A stretch of DNA of 36,877 bases from CAMPJM01 sp964440915 (GCA_964440915.1 CAYTTV010000038.1:1-36877); one strand, 5' to 3'; shown: positions 8,117-17,526, numbered from the stretch's first letter. Numbers and translations: made by a program. The notes: generated by a model from the letters alone, not told the origin.

Positions 8117-9067
8117 CTAGGCGTTGGCCTGTACAAGACTGCTTGCCCCAATAATGGAAGCATCTTGAAAATCAAGGCCAGAAGGCAACAGCTTTACTTT
8201 GTTTTTAAAGATAGGCATCAGATTCTGCTCCATATATTCCTTTGTAGGATCGAAAATAAGCTTGCCAGCATTGGCCAAACCGCCCAAAAGAAATATAGCT
8301 TCAGGATTTGTATGCGCTACTGTATCAGCAAGCTTTATACCTAGGATACGGCCAGTATAATGATAGGCTTCTATGGCAATTTTATCCCCTCTTAATGCAG
8401 ACTGCGTAATCATCTTTGCCGAAAGCTTATCGAAACTTATGCCCCTCATTTCACTAGGCTCCCTAAAGTCGGCCAGCAACTTATACACTGTTCGTACAAT
8501 GCCTGTAGCAGACACATAGGTCTCGAGGCAACCGCGTTTTCCACACCCGCAATACCGGCCATTAAAGTTGACATTAACATGACCAAGCTCGGCAGCAAAT
8601 CCGTCAACTCCTTGCACAAGTTGTCCATTGGTAACAATACCGGCTCCCAAACCCGTACCCATGGTAATGACGATAAAGTCTTTCATACCTTTAGCGCCCC
8701 CATGCACCATCTCTCCCAGAGCAGCAGCATTGGCATCGTTGGTGATAAAGGTCGGGACATTGATACGTTTCCGAAACATTTCCACAAAAGGCACAACCCC
8801 CTTCCAAAGCAGGTTAGGTGCATGTTCAATTGTACCTTTATTGCCATTGGCATTGGGTGCTCCAATACCTACTCCAAGAACATTTTCTCTAGATGCATTG
8901 GCGTGCTCCAAAGCAGTATCAATAGCTTCGGCCAAGTGATCAAGATATTGGTCCAAGTCGGTTTGTTGAGTGGAAATAGAACGTTTGGCGATTACGTTAC
9001 CTTTCTCGTCAACGACACCCAATTTCGTACTAGTTCCTCCAATGTCTATCCCTATACTTAATTGCAT
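8117..9067 (-). CDS. glk: ROK-family glucokinase
   Basis: Phosphorylates glucose with ATP in the cytoplasm. The 316 residues show the N-terminal ATP-binding DIGGTSTKLG, a central GIGAPN, the sugar-binding and catalytic ITNDANAAALGE, and the ROK zinc motif CGCGKRGC followed by LET with its conserved Glu. There is no N-terminal helix-turn-helix, which separates it from NagC/Xyl-type ROK repressors. It follows pfkA by 54 bp on the same strand, so the two are probably co-transcribed, placing glucose phosphorylation next to the committed step of glycolysis. Other hexoses or N-acetylhexosamines are possible substrates. Confidence 0.9.
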   Translation of the reverse strand: MQLSIGIDIGGTSTKLGVVDEKGNVIAKRSISTQQTDLDQYLDHLAEAIDTALEHANASRENVLGVGIGAPNANGNKGTIEHAPNLLWKGVVPFVEMFRKRINVPTFITNDANAAALGEMVHGGAKGMKDFIVITMGTGLGAGIVTNGQLVQGVDGFAAELGHVNVNFNGRYCGCGKRGCLETYVSATGIVRTVYKLLADFREPSEMRGISFDKLSAKMITQSALRGDKIAIEAYHYTGRILGIKLADTVAHTNPEAIFLLGGLANAGKLIFDPTKEYMEQNLMPIFKNKVKLLPSGLDFQDASIIGASSLVQANA

Positions 9068-9121
9068 AATAATTGGTTAGCTTATAGTTAGTTAGTTATA
9101 AAAACACAATGTTTTTCTCAA

Positions 9122-10102
9122 TTAAATAGACAGGATCTTGGCTACCCTTAAAGCTTCTTCCGCTATCTCCTTCTTCTCAGTCACTGCTTGAAGTAAAGGC
9201 GTAAAAGCAATCTTGTTGTTGATCATCCCTGCCATCACGTCTTGCTTTCCTTCCAATAGCCCTTCCACTGCTGCCACGCCCAACTTGCTTGCCAGCACCC
9301 TGTCAAAACAGGTAGGCGCTCCTCCGCGCTGCAAATGCCCCAAAATGGTTACTTTGGTATCATAACTATCTATTTGTTGCTTCACTTTTTCTGCTACTTC
9401 TATAGCTCCCCCACTCTTCCCTCCTTCAGCAACTACCACCAAACTCGATAGTTTTTTGCTCTTTGCACCTGCCTCCAACTTTTCTATCAATTGCTCGGTA
9501 GTCATTTTCTTCTCCGGTATCATGATGGCCGCAGCACCACCTGCAATTCCGCTGTTTACAGCAATAAATCCAGCATCCCTACCCATTACTTCTATAAAAA
9601 ATAATCTATCATGTGATGATGCAGTATCTCTTATATTATCAATGGCGTGCATGGCTGTATTAGAAGCAGTATCATATCCAATGGTGCTGTCTGTACCGCT
9701 CAGATCATTATCGATAGTTCCAGGAATTCCCATAACTGGGACATTATACTTTTCATAAAAAGCATGCGCTCCGGTAAATGTACCGTCACCCCCAATGACT
9801 ACCAAGGCGTCTATGTCGTGCGACTTTAGGTTTTCCCAAGCCTTGTGCATTCCTTCAGGTGTTTTGAAGTCCATGCTACGGGCAGATTTCAAGAAGGTGC
9901 CGCCTCGATGCAGGATATTGGCTACCGATCGGGCGTTCAGCTTTTTTATATCATTCTGGATCATCCCTTCATAACCTTTGAAGATCCCTGACACTTCCTT
10001 ACCATAATATATAGCGGCCCTCACCACAGCTCTTATAGCTGCATTCATTCCGGGGGCATCTCCACCTGAGGTTAGCACCCCAATTTTTTTGATCTCTCCC
10101 AT
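9122..10102 (-). CDS. pfkA: ATP-dependent 6-phosphofructokinase
   Basis: Converts fructose-6-phosphate to fructose-1,6-bisphosphate. The 326 residues match bacterial PfkA. Motifs: LTSGGDAPGMNAAIR at the N terminus, GGDGTFTG with the Gly typical of ATP-using enzymes rather than the Asp of PPi-dependent ones, the catalytic PGTIDND, MGRDAGF, and LGHLQRGGAPTCFDR. It is the middle gene of mgsA, pfkA and glk, all on the minus strand. No clear TAnnTTTG element is seen in the 175 bp before it. Confidence 0.95.
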   Translation of the reverse strand: MGEIKKIGVLTSGGDAPGMNAAIRAVVRAAIYYGKEVSGIFKGYEGMIQNDIKKLNARSVANILHRGGTFLKSARSMDFKTPEGMHKAWENLKSHDIDALVVIGGDGTFTGAHAFYEKYNVPVMGIPGTIDNDLSGTDSTIGYDTASNTAMHAIDNIRDTASSHDRLFFIEVMGRDAGFIAVNSGIAGGAAAIMIPEKKMTTEQLIEKLEAGAKSKKLSSLVVVAEGGKSGGAIEVAEKVKQQIDSYDTKVTILGHLQRGGAPTCFDRVLASKLGVAAVEGLLEGKQDVMAGMINNKIAFTPLLQAVTEKKEIAEEALRVAKILSI

Positions 10103-10277
10103 AGTATTTTTCCTTCAGTCTTTAAATTTGCCCCCTAATTAAGTATTTTAAATAGAAATAGAAAAACTGGATTTTCTGTTAAAAAACATAAAGAATCGGT
10201 CTAAATTGAAAGGAAGCATCTTCAAACGATTGCGTAAAAAAATTATTTTTTTTGAATTTAGAGGTATTACAAATAAA

Positions 10278-10646
10278 TCACTCCCCAATCGCAGTAGAAG
10301 TTAACATTAATTTGGCAGAAGCTGGATTTGTGGCCAATGGAATATTGTGCACATCACAAATGCGCATCAGCATCTGCACATCGGGTTCGTGCGGGTGTTT
10401 ATCCAAAGGGTCCCTGAAAAAGATGACCATGCCAACCTCACCGGTAGCAGCTAAGGCTGCTATTTGGGCATCACCGCCAAGCGGCCCCGACAGGAGTTTA
10501 GTTACTTTAAGACCAGCACCTTCTACATAACCTCCCGTAGTGCCCGTAGCCACAAGTTGAACATGTTGCAACAAAGTCTTATGATCAAGAAGAAAGGTAA
10601 CCATGTCGGCTTTTTTCCCATCGTGGGCAATAATGGCAATTTTCAT
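10278..10646 (-). CDS. mgsA: Methylglyoxal synthase
   Basis: Converts dihydroxyacetone phosphate to methylglyoxal and phosphate, a bypass that relieves sugar-phosphate build-up. At 122 residues it is shorter than the 152-residue E. coli enzyme but keeps the whole catalytic core: His8 and Lys12 in AHDGKK, GTTG at 35-38, Asp59 in GPLGGDAQ, Asp79 in FFRDP, and His86 and Asp89 in PHEPD. It lies upstream of pfkA and glk in the same direction, separated by 175 bp, which fits a shared role in balancing glycolytic flux. Confidence 0.93.
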   Translation of the reverse strand: MKIAIIAHDGKKADMVTFLLDHKTLLQHVQLVATGTTGGYVEGAGLKVTKLLSGPLGGDAQIAALAATGEVGMVIFFRDPLDKHPHEPDVQMLMRICDVHNIPLATNPASAKLMLTSTAIGE

Positions 10647-11089
10647 TGGTAATAATTATTTAATGGAACATATTTCACGATTTGAATATAAGTTACTTTT
10701 TATTCATGTTTCACTCTTACTCAAAAAAGATTGTGATTTTATAATGATTTGGAAATATTGACCCCTGCAGCTAAAACTATATGGATGCATTGCCTATACA
10801 AGCCCAACATATTTAAGATTAGTTGAAATAGTAAACATGCAGGGCCTCGGTTTATTCCGACCATGAGAGCCAAAAAAATGATGAGTTTAAAGGAAAGAGC
10901 CTTTGATGAGAAAAATGGATAGGTCTAGTAAAGAAAATCCTGACCGCCTTTGACCAGGATTAGCTATATAGCAATATCTAAGTGAGCATCGTTGATGAAG
11001 AATCACAAAGCATTTCTACAGCTATCTGATTGCTATATTGTAACAAAGAAGCATGTAAAAAAGGCATCAGAACAACTTGCCTGCTGTGT
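10647..11089. other. Gene-free 443-bp stretch with two inverted repeats
   Basis: I see no convincing coding region. It contains a short hairpin (AATCCTG at 10936-10942 with CAGGATT at 10955-10961) and a perfect 10-bp inverted repeat, ATATAGCAAT (10966-10975) with ATTGCTATAT (11029-11038). The region is flanked by two minus-strand genes, so it holds the mgsA promoter and the end of the membrane-protein gene. No further function is supported. Confidence 0.4.
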
Positions 11090-11380
11090 TTAAAGCGCTT
11101 CGGTTGTTTCAATTTCTATTTCAATGCCCCCTATCCGAGTTGCTAGGGCATTATAAACTAAACAGCCAATAGCTGTGGCGACAAAGGCTACTACACCATA
11201 AAATATGGGTGCAAGTAAAAATGCTATGCCCTCAAAAGGCCCTATCCCTCCAAATAATCCGGCAGCATATCCAATTAAAACAATCGGTAGAAATAAAACC
11301 GCTATCATTATAAAGTAGATAATCGCAACAACCTTTGCAGTTTGGGCGACTCCAAACCTCTTAATCCTTTGCATCTTCAT
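11090..11380 (-). CDS. Small two-to-three-pass membrane protein, DUF3566-like
   Basis: The 96 residues begin with a short basic stretch and then show hydrophobic segments at about 17-40 and 52-82 separated by a Gly-rich turn (GLFGGIGPFEG), ending in an acidic tail IGGIEIEIE. This layout and the closing GGIEIE motif resemble the DUF3566 family of small membrane proteins, whose function is unknown. It is divergent from the ureohydrolase gene (199 bp between starts). It is probably real because of its composition and clean membrane topology, but the family call is from memory of the pattern. Confidence 0.65.
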   Translation of the reverse strand: MKMQRIKRFGVAQTAKVVAIIYFIMIAVLFLPIVLIGYAAGLFGGIGPFEGIAFLLAPIFYGVVAFVATAIGCLVYNALATRIGGIEIEIETTEAL

Positions 11381-11579
11381 AAAACCAGGGTATAAATGGA
11401 AAATTCAAAAACTCAATATAAATAAAAAAGGAAAGCATTCAAATGTTCCAGCAAACTTTTGCAAAAAGCACCACGTTTTGGGTGAAGAGGCCATTAACAA
11501 TCTATATATTCCAAATATTCCAATCGTTAATTGCGTATATTGCGCCACAAAATCCACTGCACAAATCAATAGCTTTACA

Positions 11580-12647
11580 ATGCAAACAAGAGAAGATATT
11601 ATCCGATTTCATGACCCCAATGACGTGGGGGTAAAAGGTTCTTTTCTAGGTTTACCTTTCACTCCAGAAAGTGCCGAAATGGTCATTATTCCTGTGCCTT
11701 GGGACGTCACTGTTTCCTATAGTGAAGGCACTGCTCAAGGGCCACAAGCTGTACTAGAGGCTTCATCTCAAATAGACTTGTTTGTAAAAGACATTCCAGA
11801 TGCCTGGAAATTAGGCATTGCTTTCCTTCCCATTTCTGAAGAAATAAACCAACAAAGCATAGAAGCTCGAAAGGAGGCTGCTGCTTATATCTCATGGCTA
11901 GAAGAAGGCCAGCAAAGCAATGCATTGGACAACCCAAATGCCGTTCCCGAGCGTATCAACATAGCCACGCAAAAGCTGAACGATTGGGTAAGTCAAGAGG
12001 CTACTTCTTGGTTAGAAAAAGGGAAGATGGTAGCATTGCTTGGGGGTGATCACAGTACGCCTTTGGGCCTTATCAATACTTTGGCCGACAAACATAAAAA
12101 CATTGGCATATTACAGATAGACGCTCATTTGGATCTCCGAAAAGCCTATGAAGGATTTGAGCATTCGCATGCTTCCATCATGTACAATGCCCTCCAAAAC
12201 CCGCAAGTTACCAAACTCGTGCAGGTAGGCGCCCGTGACTTTTGCCAAGATGAGGTAGAATTTGCTGCCAGAACAGAAGGAAAGGTATGCATTTTCTATG
12301 ATCAAGATATAAAAGAACAGCAAATGGAAGGTAAAACTTGGCAAACCATCTGCATCAATATTGTGAATCAGCTTCCTGAGCTTGTATATATAAGTTTTGA
12401 TATCGATGGTCTCGATCCTAAACTTTGCCCAAATACAGGAACGCCCGTTGCAGGGGGGCTCGCGTTTCATGAAGCCATATATTTAATAAAGACTTTGGTG
12501 AAAGCCGGTAAGAAAATCGTGGGGTTCGACCTGAATGAAGTAACCCCTGGAGAAGACGAATGGGATGCCAATGTAGCTGCCCGTCTGCTCTATCGAATGG
12601 CTAACTTGATGGCAGTTTCTCAAGGAAAACTAAAATTGACAGAGTAG
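11580..12647 (+). CDS. Agmatinase/arginase-family ureohydrolase
   Basis: A binuclear-manganese hydrolase that removes urea from a guanidino substrate (arginine, agmatine or a relative). I use the ATG at 11580 (355 residues, opening MQTREDII). The frame is open further upstream to a TTG at 11478, but that extension has no family similarity that I recognise. Metal-binding motifs are GGDHSTPLG, DAHLDLRKAYEG and SFDIDGLDP, followed by the TGTPVAGG segment, all intact. An insert of about 50 residues (around 110-160) before the GGDH motif is common to the Bacteroidota type. No putrescine or arginine pathway gene is adjacent, so the substrate stays open. Confidence 0.9.
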   Translation: MQTREDIIRFHDPNDVGVKGSFLGLPFTPESAEMVIIPVPWDVTVSYSEGTAQGPQAVLEASSQIDLFVKDIPDAWKLGIAFLPISEEINQQSIEARKEAAAYISWLEEGQQSNALDNPNAVPERINIATQKLNDWVSQEATSWLEKGKMVALLGGDHSTPLGLINTLADKHKNIGILQIDAHLDLRKAYEGFEHSHASIMYNALQNPQVTKLVQVGARDFCQDEVEFAARTEGKVCIFYDQDIKEQQMEGKTWQTICINIVNQLPELVYISFDIDGLDPKLCPNTGTPVAGGLAFHEAIYLIKTLVKAGKKIVGFDLNEVTPGEDEWDANVAARLLYRMANLMAVSQGKLKLTE

Positions 12648-12974
12648 CGAGTGGGCGCATTGGGCTAATCTGCAAAGAATAAGCAAAGAAAGGGAGAACG
12701 ACTTTACCTACCTAAAGATCATCGTCCTTCCCATTCTATTTATTAATTAGAAGGAAGATCGGGCAAACTAGCATTTTATATTTCAAAGTTTAATGCTTGA
12801 CGTTATTCCTAAGCTCCTTGAATGCAATGAGTTCAAGGAGCTTACGCATGCCAGTGATCTTTTATTTGCTTTTTTTATTTTTTCCCAACACCATTTTCCT
12901 ATTTTTGCAAGCCTTATCATCATGTATATTATTCAACAAAATCTTCTATAATCCTGACAATCAGGTAAAATAAA
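12648..12974. other. Gene-free 327-bp stretch between ureohydrolase and tex
   Basis: No coding region is supported. Its one clear structure is the hairpin at 12810-12844. The rest is AT-rich and presumably carries the tex promoter; I could not find a good TAnnTTTG match. Confidence 0.4.
12810..12844 (+). terminator. Perfect 13-bp hairpin downstream of the ureohydrolase gene
   Basis: Arms 12810-12822 and 12832-12844 (TAAGCTCCTTGAA and its complement) enclose a 9-nt loop. No T run follows directly, though T-rich sequence begins about 20 bp later. It is probably the 3' hairpin of the preceding transcript. Confidence 0.5.
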
Positions 12975-15218
12975 ATGCAACAGGATCATATTAATAAAAT
13001 ATCTGAGGAGCTCAACATCCTCTCTCGTCAGGTACTGGCCACCCTCGAACTGCTAGATGAAGGAGCGACTGTACCTTTTATTTCGCGCTACAGAAAAGAA
13101 CTGACAGGAAGCCTTGATGAGGTAGCGATTGCAGCGATCAGAGACCGCATTACCCAACTCCGGGACCTAGACAAGCGAAGAGATGCCATTTTAAAGTCTC
13201 TGAAAGAGCAGGAAAAACTCACGCCTGAACTGGAGAAAAAGGTGATAGAGGCAGAAACAATGGCCATTTTAGAAGACATATACCTGCCATATAAACCCAA
13301 AAGAAGAACAAAGGCCACCATAGCTAGGGAAAAAGGCTTGGAACCACTGGCCAAAACGATATTTGAACAAGAAGAGAAAGATATACAAAAGATTGCCGAA
13401 GGCTTTATAGATAGTGACAAAGAGGTCAATACAATTGAAGAGGCCTTACAGGGAGCAAGAGATATCATTGCTGAGTGGATCAATGAAAATGCAGAAGCCA
13501 GGGCCGCCATGCGAAGCTTGTTTTTGGACAAAGGTGTCTTCAAAAGCACTGTAATACCTGGAAAAGAAGAGGAAGGCATAAAATATAAAGACTACTTTGA
13601 GTGGGAAGAGCCTATAGCCACCGCTCCCTCTCATCGTGTGCTGGCCATGCGAAGAGGAGAGAAAGAGCTCATCCTTATGCTCGATGCTTTTCCTCCCGAA
13701 GAAGCTGCTCTTCGGCTTTTAGAAAAGCAATTTATGACCGCAAACAATGAAGCTGCGGAACATGTAAAAACAGCCATAAAAGACGGGTACAGGAGGTTAC
13801 TAAAACCTTCTATGGAAACCGAAGTGCGCCTGACGACCAAAAAAAGGGCTGACGATGAAGCGATTAGGGTATTTGGCGAAAACCTGCGCCAACTGTTATT
13901 GACGGCACCGCTTGGTCAAAAAAACGTATTGGCCTTGGATCCAGGTTTCAGGACAGGTTGCAAACTGGTATGCCTGGACAAACAGGCGAGACTGCTGCAT
14001 AACGACACGATATATCCCAATGAGCCTCAGAAGAAAATTGCTGAATCTGGCGCGCTCGTCAAACACCTTTGCGAAAAGCATAAAATAGATGCCATTGCTA
14101 TCGGCAATGGAACAGCAAGCAGGGAAACCGAAGCCTTTGTGAGAAGCCTTGGCTTGCCCAAAAGCATCGCTATAGTGATGGTCAATGAAAGTGGTGCATC
14201 CATTTATTCTGCTTCTGACGTAGCCCGAGAGGAATTTCCTGACAAAGATGTGACGGTAAGAGGCGCGGTATCCATTGGCCGACGCCTGATGGATCCGCTA
14301 GCAGAACTGGTAAAAATAGATCCAAAATCCATTGGCGTAGGCCAATACCAACATGATGTAGAGCAAAATGCTTTAAAACAAAACCTGGATGACGTGGTCA
14401 TGAGCTGTGTGAATTCTGTGGGGGTCGAAATCAATACAGCAAGCAAGCAACTGCTCATGTATGTTTCCGGCTTAGGGCCACAATTGGCACAAAATATCGT
14501 AGAATACCGCGACACTCATGGCGCTTTCCAAGATAGGGCCTCATTAAAAAAGGTGCCCAGGCTAGGGGACAAAGCTTATGAGCAAGCCGCAGGTTTCCTG
14601 CGCATACAACATGCCCAGAATCCTCTCGACAGCAGTGCTGTGCACCCGGAGCGCTATGCTTTGGTTGAAAAGATGGCATCTGACCTCAACTGTTCCATCG
14701 ATCAGCTCATTCAGGATGACAACTTAAGGAAGAAGATCGTACTTAAAAATTACGTGAGCGAAACCGTGGGACTTCCCACTTTGAATGATATCATAGAAGA
14801 ACTGGCCAAACCTGGTAGAGATCCTAGAGAGCATTTTGAAGCTTTCGAATTTCAGGAAGGGGTAAACCGCATGGAAGACCTGAAAGTTGGCATGAAGTTG
14901 CCAGGCATTGTCACCAATATCACAAATTTTGGCGCCTTTATCGATATTGGCGTTCACCAGGATGGGCTGGCGCACATTAGTCACCTATCTGATGGGTTTG
15001 TACAAAATCCTGCTGATGTGGTGAATGTGCAACAAAAAGTGCAAGCGACTGTCCTAGAAGTAGACGTGGCTAGGAAAAGGATAAGCCTATCACTGAAAAG
15101 CGATCCTTTTGCAGTCTCTAAGCCAGGGAAAGCAAAAGGCAAACCGAAGAAAGAAGAGGCAAGCGAAGGAGACCTTGCAGCCAAATTAGCGCTATTAAAA
15201 GGGAAGTTCGGAAAGTAA
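12975..15218 (+). CDS. tex: Tex-family S1 RNA-binding protein (transcription accessory protein)
   Basis: A cytoplasmic nucleic-acid-binding protein linked to transcription. The 747 residues match the family. Domains in order: N-terminal helical Tex region with the SRYRKELTGSLDE motif (about 35-47), a YqgF/RNase-H-like domain (around 315-450; VLALDPGFRTGCK), helix-hairpin-helix repeats (around 490-570; GLGPQLAQNIVEYR) and a C-terminal S1 domain (about 640-710; GIVTNITNFGAFIDIG). The tail is Lys-rich. It ends in a strong intrinsic terminator and is probably a single-gene unit. Confidence 0.96.
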   Translation: MQQDHINKISEELNILSRQVLATLELLDEGATVPFISRYRKELTGSLDEVAIAAIRDRITQLRDLDKRRDAILKSLKEQEKLTPELEKKVIEAETMAILEDIYLPYKPKRRTKATIAREKGLEPLAKTIFEQEEKDIQKIAEGFIDSDKEVNTIEEALQGARDIIAEWINENAEARAAMRSLFLDKGVFKSTVIPGKEEEGIKYKDYFEWEEPIATAPSHRVLAMRRGEKELILMLDAFPPEEAALRLLEKQFMTANNEAAEHVKTAIKDGYRRLLKPSMETEVRLTTKKRADDEAIRVFGENLRQLLLTAPLGQKNVLALDPGFRTGCKLVCLDKQARLLHNDTIYPNEPQKKIAESGALVKHLCEKHKIDAIAIGNGTASRETEAFVRSLGLPKSIAIVMVNESGASIYSASDVAREEFPDKDVTVRGAVSIGRRLMDPLAELVKIDPKSIGVGQYQHDVEQNALKQNLDDVVMSCVNSVGVEINTASKQLLMYVSGLGPQLAQNIVEYRDTHGAFQDRASLKKVPRLGDKAYEQAAGFLRIQHAQNPLDSSAVHPERYALVEKMASDLNCSIDQLIQDDNLRKKIVLKNYVSETVGLPTLNDIIEELAKPGRDPREHFEAFEFQEGVNRMEDLKVGMKLPGIVTNITNFGAFIDIGVHQDGLAHISHLSDGFVQNPADVVNVQQKVQATVLEVDVARKRISLSLKSDPFAVSKPGKAKGKPKKEEASEGDLAAKLALLKGKFGK

Positions 15219-15225
15219 TAACATT

Positions 15226-15255
15226 AAAAAAGGCCTGCAAGCAGGCCTTTTTTTT
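15226..15255. terminator. Bidirectional intrinsic terminator after tex
   Basis: Stem GGCCTGC/GCAGGCC (15232-15238 with 15241-15247), with A6 before and T8 after. The symmetric A and T tracts serve both tex and the convergent gene ending at 15271. Confidence 0.9.
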
Positions 15256-15270
15256 ATATCATTAGAGCTT

Positions 15271-15717
15271 TTACGCTACAAGTTTCTTCCATTCTTCAAA
15301 TCGCTTGTCAATCATTGAAGTCATTTTTTCGTAGGAGTCCCAATCGTCCGTCACATGATATATAGAAGGCAGGTCTCCAGCCAACACCTTTTCATAATCC
15401 TTTCTAAACAATCCACTCCCATAGTAATAGTAAGAGAACATGTTTCCATCCTTATTAAATAATTCGTAACCCAGGTACCCATCCCACAATTCACTCAAAA
15501 TGGTACAACTTAACTCCCTTCTCTTAAACCTGAAAATTTGTATTTCTGACTCGTCTTCGAAAAACTCCGAGTACAACTCATTATCGATTATCCAACCCAA
15601 ATAAATTCCGATGTGCACATATGCCTGTTCAATAGGAAGCGATTCAGGAAAGTTTCCAAGGAAATGATGTTTTGCACTATCATAAATCGTCTTTTGAATT
15701 GCCGTCTTTGTTTGCAT
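15271..15717 (-). CDS. Hypothetical protein, 148 residues, soluble
   Basis: I cannot name a function. The protein is acidic and rich in Tyr, Trp and Phe, with no signal peptide or membrane segment. A segment at about 18-50 (HHFLGNFPESLPIEQAYVHI and the following GIYLGWIIDNELYSE) resembles a family of small uncharacterised proteins often met as 'DUF'-type or immunity-like entries, but I am not sure of this. It converges on tex across a bidirectional terminator and has a 403-bp gene-free stretch upstream. Reading frame and composition support a real gene. Confidence 0.75.
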   Translation of the reverse strand: MQTKTAIQKTIYDSAKHHFLGNFPESLPIEQAYVHIGIYLGWIIDNELYSEFFEDESEIQIFRFKRRELSCTILSELWDGYLGYELFNKDGNMFSYYYYGSGLFRKDYEKVLAGDLPSIYHVTDDWDSYEKMTSMIDKRFEEWKKLVA

Positions 15718-16120
15718 AAATAGTTATTAATAATGAATTATAAATTTATTGGAATACTTGGTCAAAAAAGATAGAGAGCTTTCGACATCCTACCTTTGTA
15801 ATATTCCATGTAATAATTATCTCTTTTTCGTATATATTACTATAACACACAAATGGTGACCCCTTCCTATGCTTCTTTTTTTAAGTACTTTCACCTTTTC
15901 ATCAAAAACCCAATGTTCTTGTCAAGCTTTTCATCTTGTAAGGTTTGTACAAACTATAGCATTTTTAGAGGTTATTTTTTCTATAGATTTCCTATGTTTT
16001 TCATTATCAACTGAATGAGCCAAATTGAGTGAATTGTAATAATGTCAGTATCACCTTTTTATCTAAAAAGCATCGGTCTCATTCTTAATAATTTTTACTA
16101 AATCCTATAGTATTAAAGAA
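15718..16120. other. Gene-free 403-bp divergent region upstream of the sensor-kinase pair
   Basis: No coding region is supported. It holds a possible -7 element TACCTTTG at 15791-15798 (plus strand) and a perfect 12-bp palindrome at 15943-15954. If the -7 element is used, the kinase transcript would have a leader of about 315 nt. Confidence 0.4.
15943..15954. promoter_or_regulatory. Perfect 12-bp palindrome upstream of the kinase pair
   Basis: GTTTGTACAAAC equals its own reverse complement and lies 167 bp before the GTG start at 16121. It could be an operator for a dimeric regulator; no candidate protein is evident nearby. Confidence 0.35.
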
Positions 16121-17521
16121 GTGCGGTTTTCATTCATCCAGTTTCAAAGAAAATTTTCACTCGGAATTGCCTTCACGCTTTTTAGCATATACGCAGTTTT
16201 CAACCATGTTGAGGCTCAATTTCTCGAGAATGATTCTGTTTCGATGAAACACTTTCAACAGAGTCTGAATGCGGACACTCTGAATGGGGACACTATAATT
16301 TCAAAATTACAACGAAAAATAAATAAGGCATACTCAATACTTGATACCAATCCTGATGAAGCCAACCTCATAGCCAATGAAATCCAAACATTGGCAGCGG
16401 CTGCAAAAGACAAAGAAGGTTTGTCCAGATCTTATGATATCCGATATTGGGCAGCTAGGAATATGGGAGAGGACAGCTTAGCGTATGTACATTTAACAAC
16501 CTACATATCTGCAAAAACGGTAGCTTTGGAGGATAAAAACTCAAGATTACAAGAAGAACTGCACGACAAATACAGCATTAGGCAAAAGGAAAGTGATATT
16601 GCCCTATTAAAAAATGACCGAAAGCTTCATCAGCTTAAACTGGCCAATAACAAAAGTCTTTTTAAGATTGCCCTTCCCTCCTTTTTCTTGCTCCTGGTAC
16701 TTTCCTTTATTTTATGGCGCCAATATAGAAGGAAAAAAAACTTACAGCTTATGCTGAAAGAAAACCATACTAAAACTACTCTCCTCAATACCGAACTCAT
16801 TCATATCAATACCGAACTCGTCAAGTCTGAGCAGGAACTCAAACGTCTTAATGAAGTGAAGAATAGTTTCTTTTCGGTGGTGTCGCAAGATCTAAAGAGC
16901 CCTCTCAATTCACTTTCGCTCTATCTAAACAACTTTGTGGAATATAACGCTGATGACGATGCACACAATTTTGTGGAGAGGATAAACACTTCTGTTGCCA
17001 GTTTGTCCACCCTCCTCAATAATCTGCTCGAATGGTCAAGATTGCAAATGGGCAATATGCAATACCATGCCGAAGTGTTGGATATAAGCGAACTGCTAGA
17101 AAATAACATTGCTCTGATACAGCCTCAAACAGCTCATAAGCGGATTTTGCTAAAACAAAAACTACAGCCTGGCATAAAATCCCTAGTAGACAAGCAAATG
17201 CTTGGTTTTGTTATCAGGAAAGTACTGAGCTTATACATTGAAGCCGTTGAGGAAGATGGTGTCATTGTAATTTCCTCTAAGAGAATGATTAAAGAGCGGG
17301 ACCTATTGCGCATAAAAATCAAAAGCCAATACCTTAAAGATACCAATAACGGTCTGTTAAATGCATGGGAATTCAATAAGGATTATATGGATGGATCTGA
17401 AAAAAGCCGCAGCAATATGCTTGGACTGATGCTCTGTAAAGAATTTATTGAAAAGCAGGGAGGGACTATACATATTTCAAATTCAAAAAAATCTATCGTT
17501 TTTACTTTTCCACTGGCATAA
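16121..17521 (+). CDS. Degenerate sensor histidine kinase (pseudokinase)
   Basis: The 466 residues show an N-terminal signal or anchor (about 10-32), a periplasmic part of roughly 150 residues, a membrane segment at about 180-201, a coiled-coil linker, then HisKA- and HATPase-like regions. The H-box reads SQDLKSPLNSL, so the phospho-acceptor His is Gln256. The N-box is FVIRKVLSLYIEA, where Lys367 and Leu371 replace the two Asn. No DxGxG is present; only a remnant LGLMLCKEFIEKQGG remains of the G2 area. It should not autophosphorylate or bind ATP normally. It uses a GTG start and ends 5 bp before the intact kinase gene, whose catalytic part it resembles closely. The frame is uninterrupted over 1.4 kb, which argues for a maintained protein rather than a dead gene. 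Confidence 0.85.
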   Translation: MRFSFIQFQRKFSLGIAFTLFSIYAVFNHVEAQFLENDSVSMKHFQQSLNADTLNGDTIISKLQRKINKAYSILDTNPDEANLIANEIQTLAAAAKDKEGLSRSYDIRYWAARNMGEDSLAYVHLTTYISAKTVALEDKNSRLQEELHDKYSIRQKESDIALLKNDRKLHQLKLANNKSLFKIALPSFFLLLVLSFILWRQYRRKKNLQLMLKENHTKTTLLNTELIHINTELVKSEQELKRLNEVKNSFFSVVSQDLKSPLNSLSLYLNNFVEYNADDDAHNFVERINTSVASLSTLLNNLLEWSRLQMGNMQYHAEVLDISELLENNIALIQPQTAHKRILLKQKLQPGIKSLVDKQMLGFVIRKVLSLYIEAVEEDGVIVISSKRMIKERDLLRIKIKSQYLKDTNNGLLNAWEFNKDYMDGSEKSRSNMLGLMLCKEFIEKQGGTIHISNSKKSIVFTFPLA

Positions 17522-17526
17522 CTTCA

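Noticed and set aside
11478..11579. N-terminal extension of the ureohydrolase from a TTG
   Set aside because: No family similarity and a rare start codon; the ATG at 11580 gives the expected N terminus.
16121..17521. Reading the first kinase-like gene as a frameshifted pseudogene
   Set aside because: The frame is open over its whole length with normal codon use and a complete domain order; only catalytic residues are replaced.
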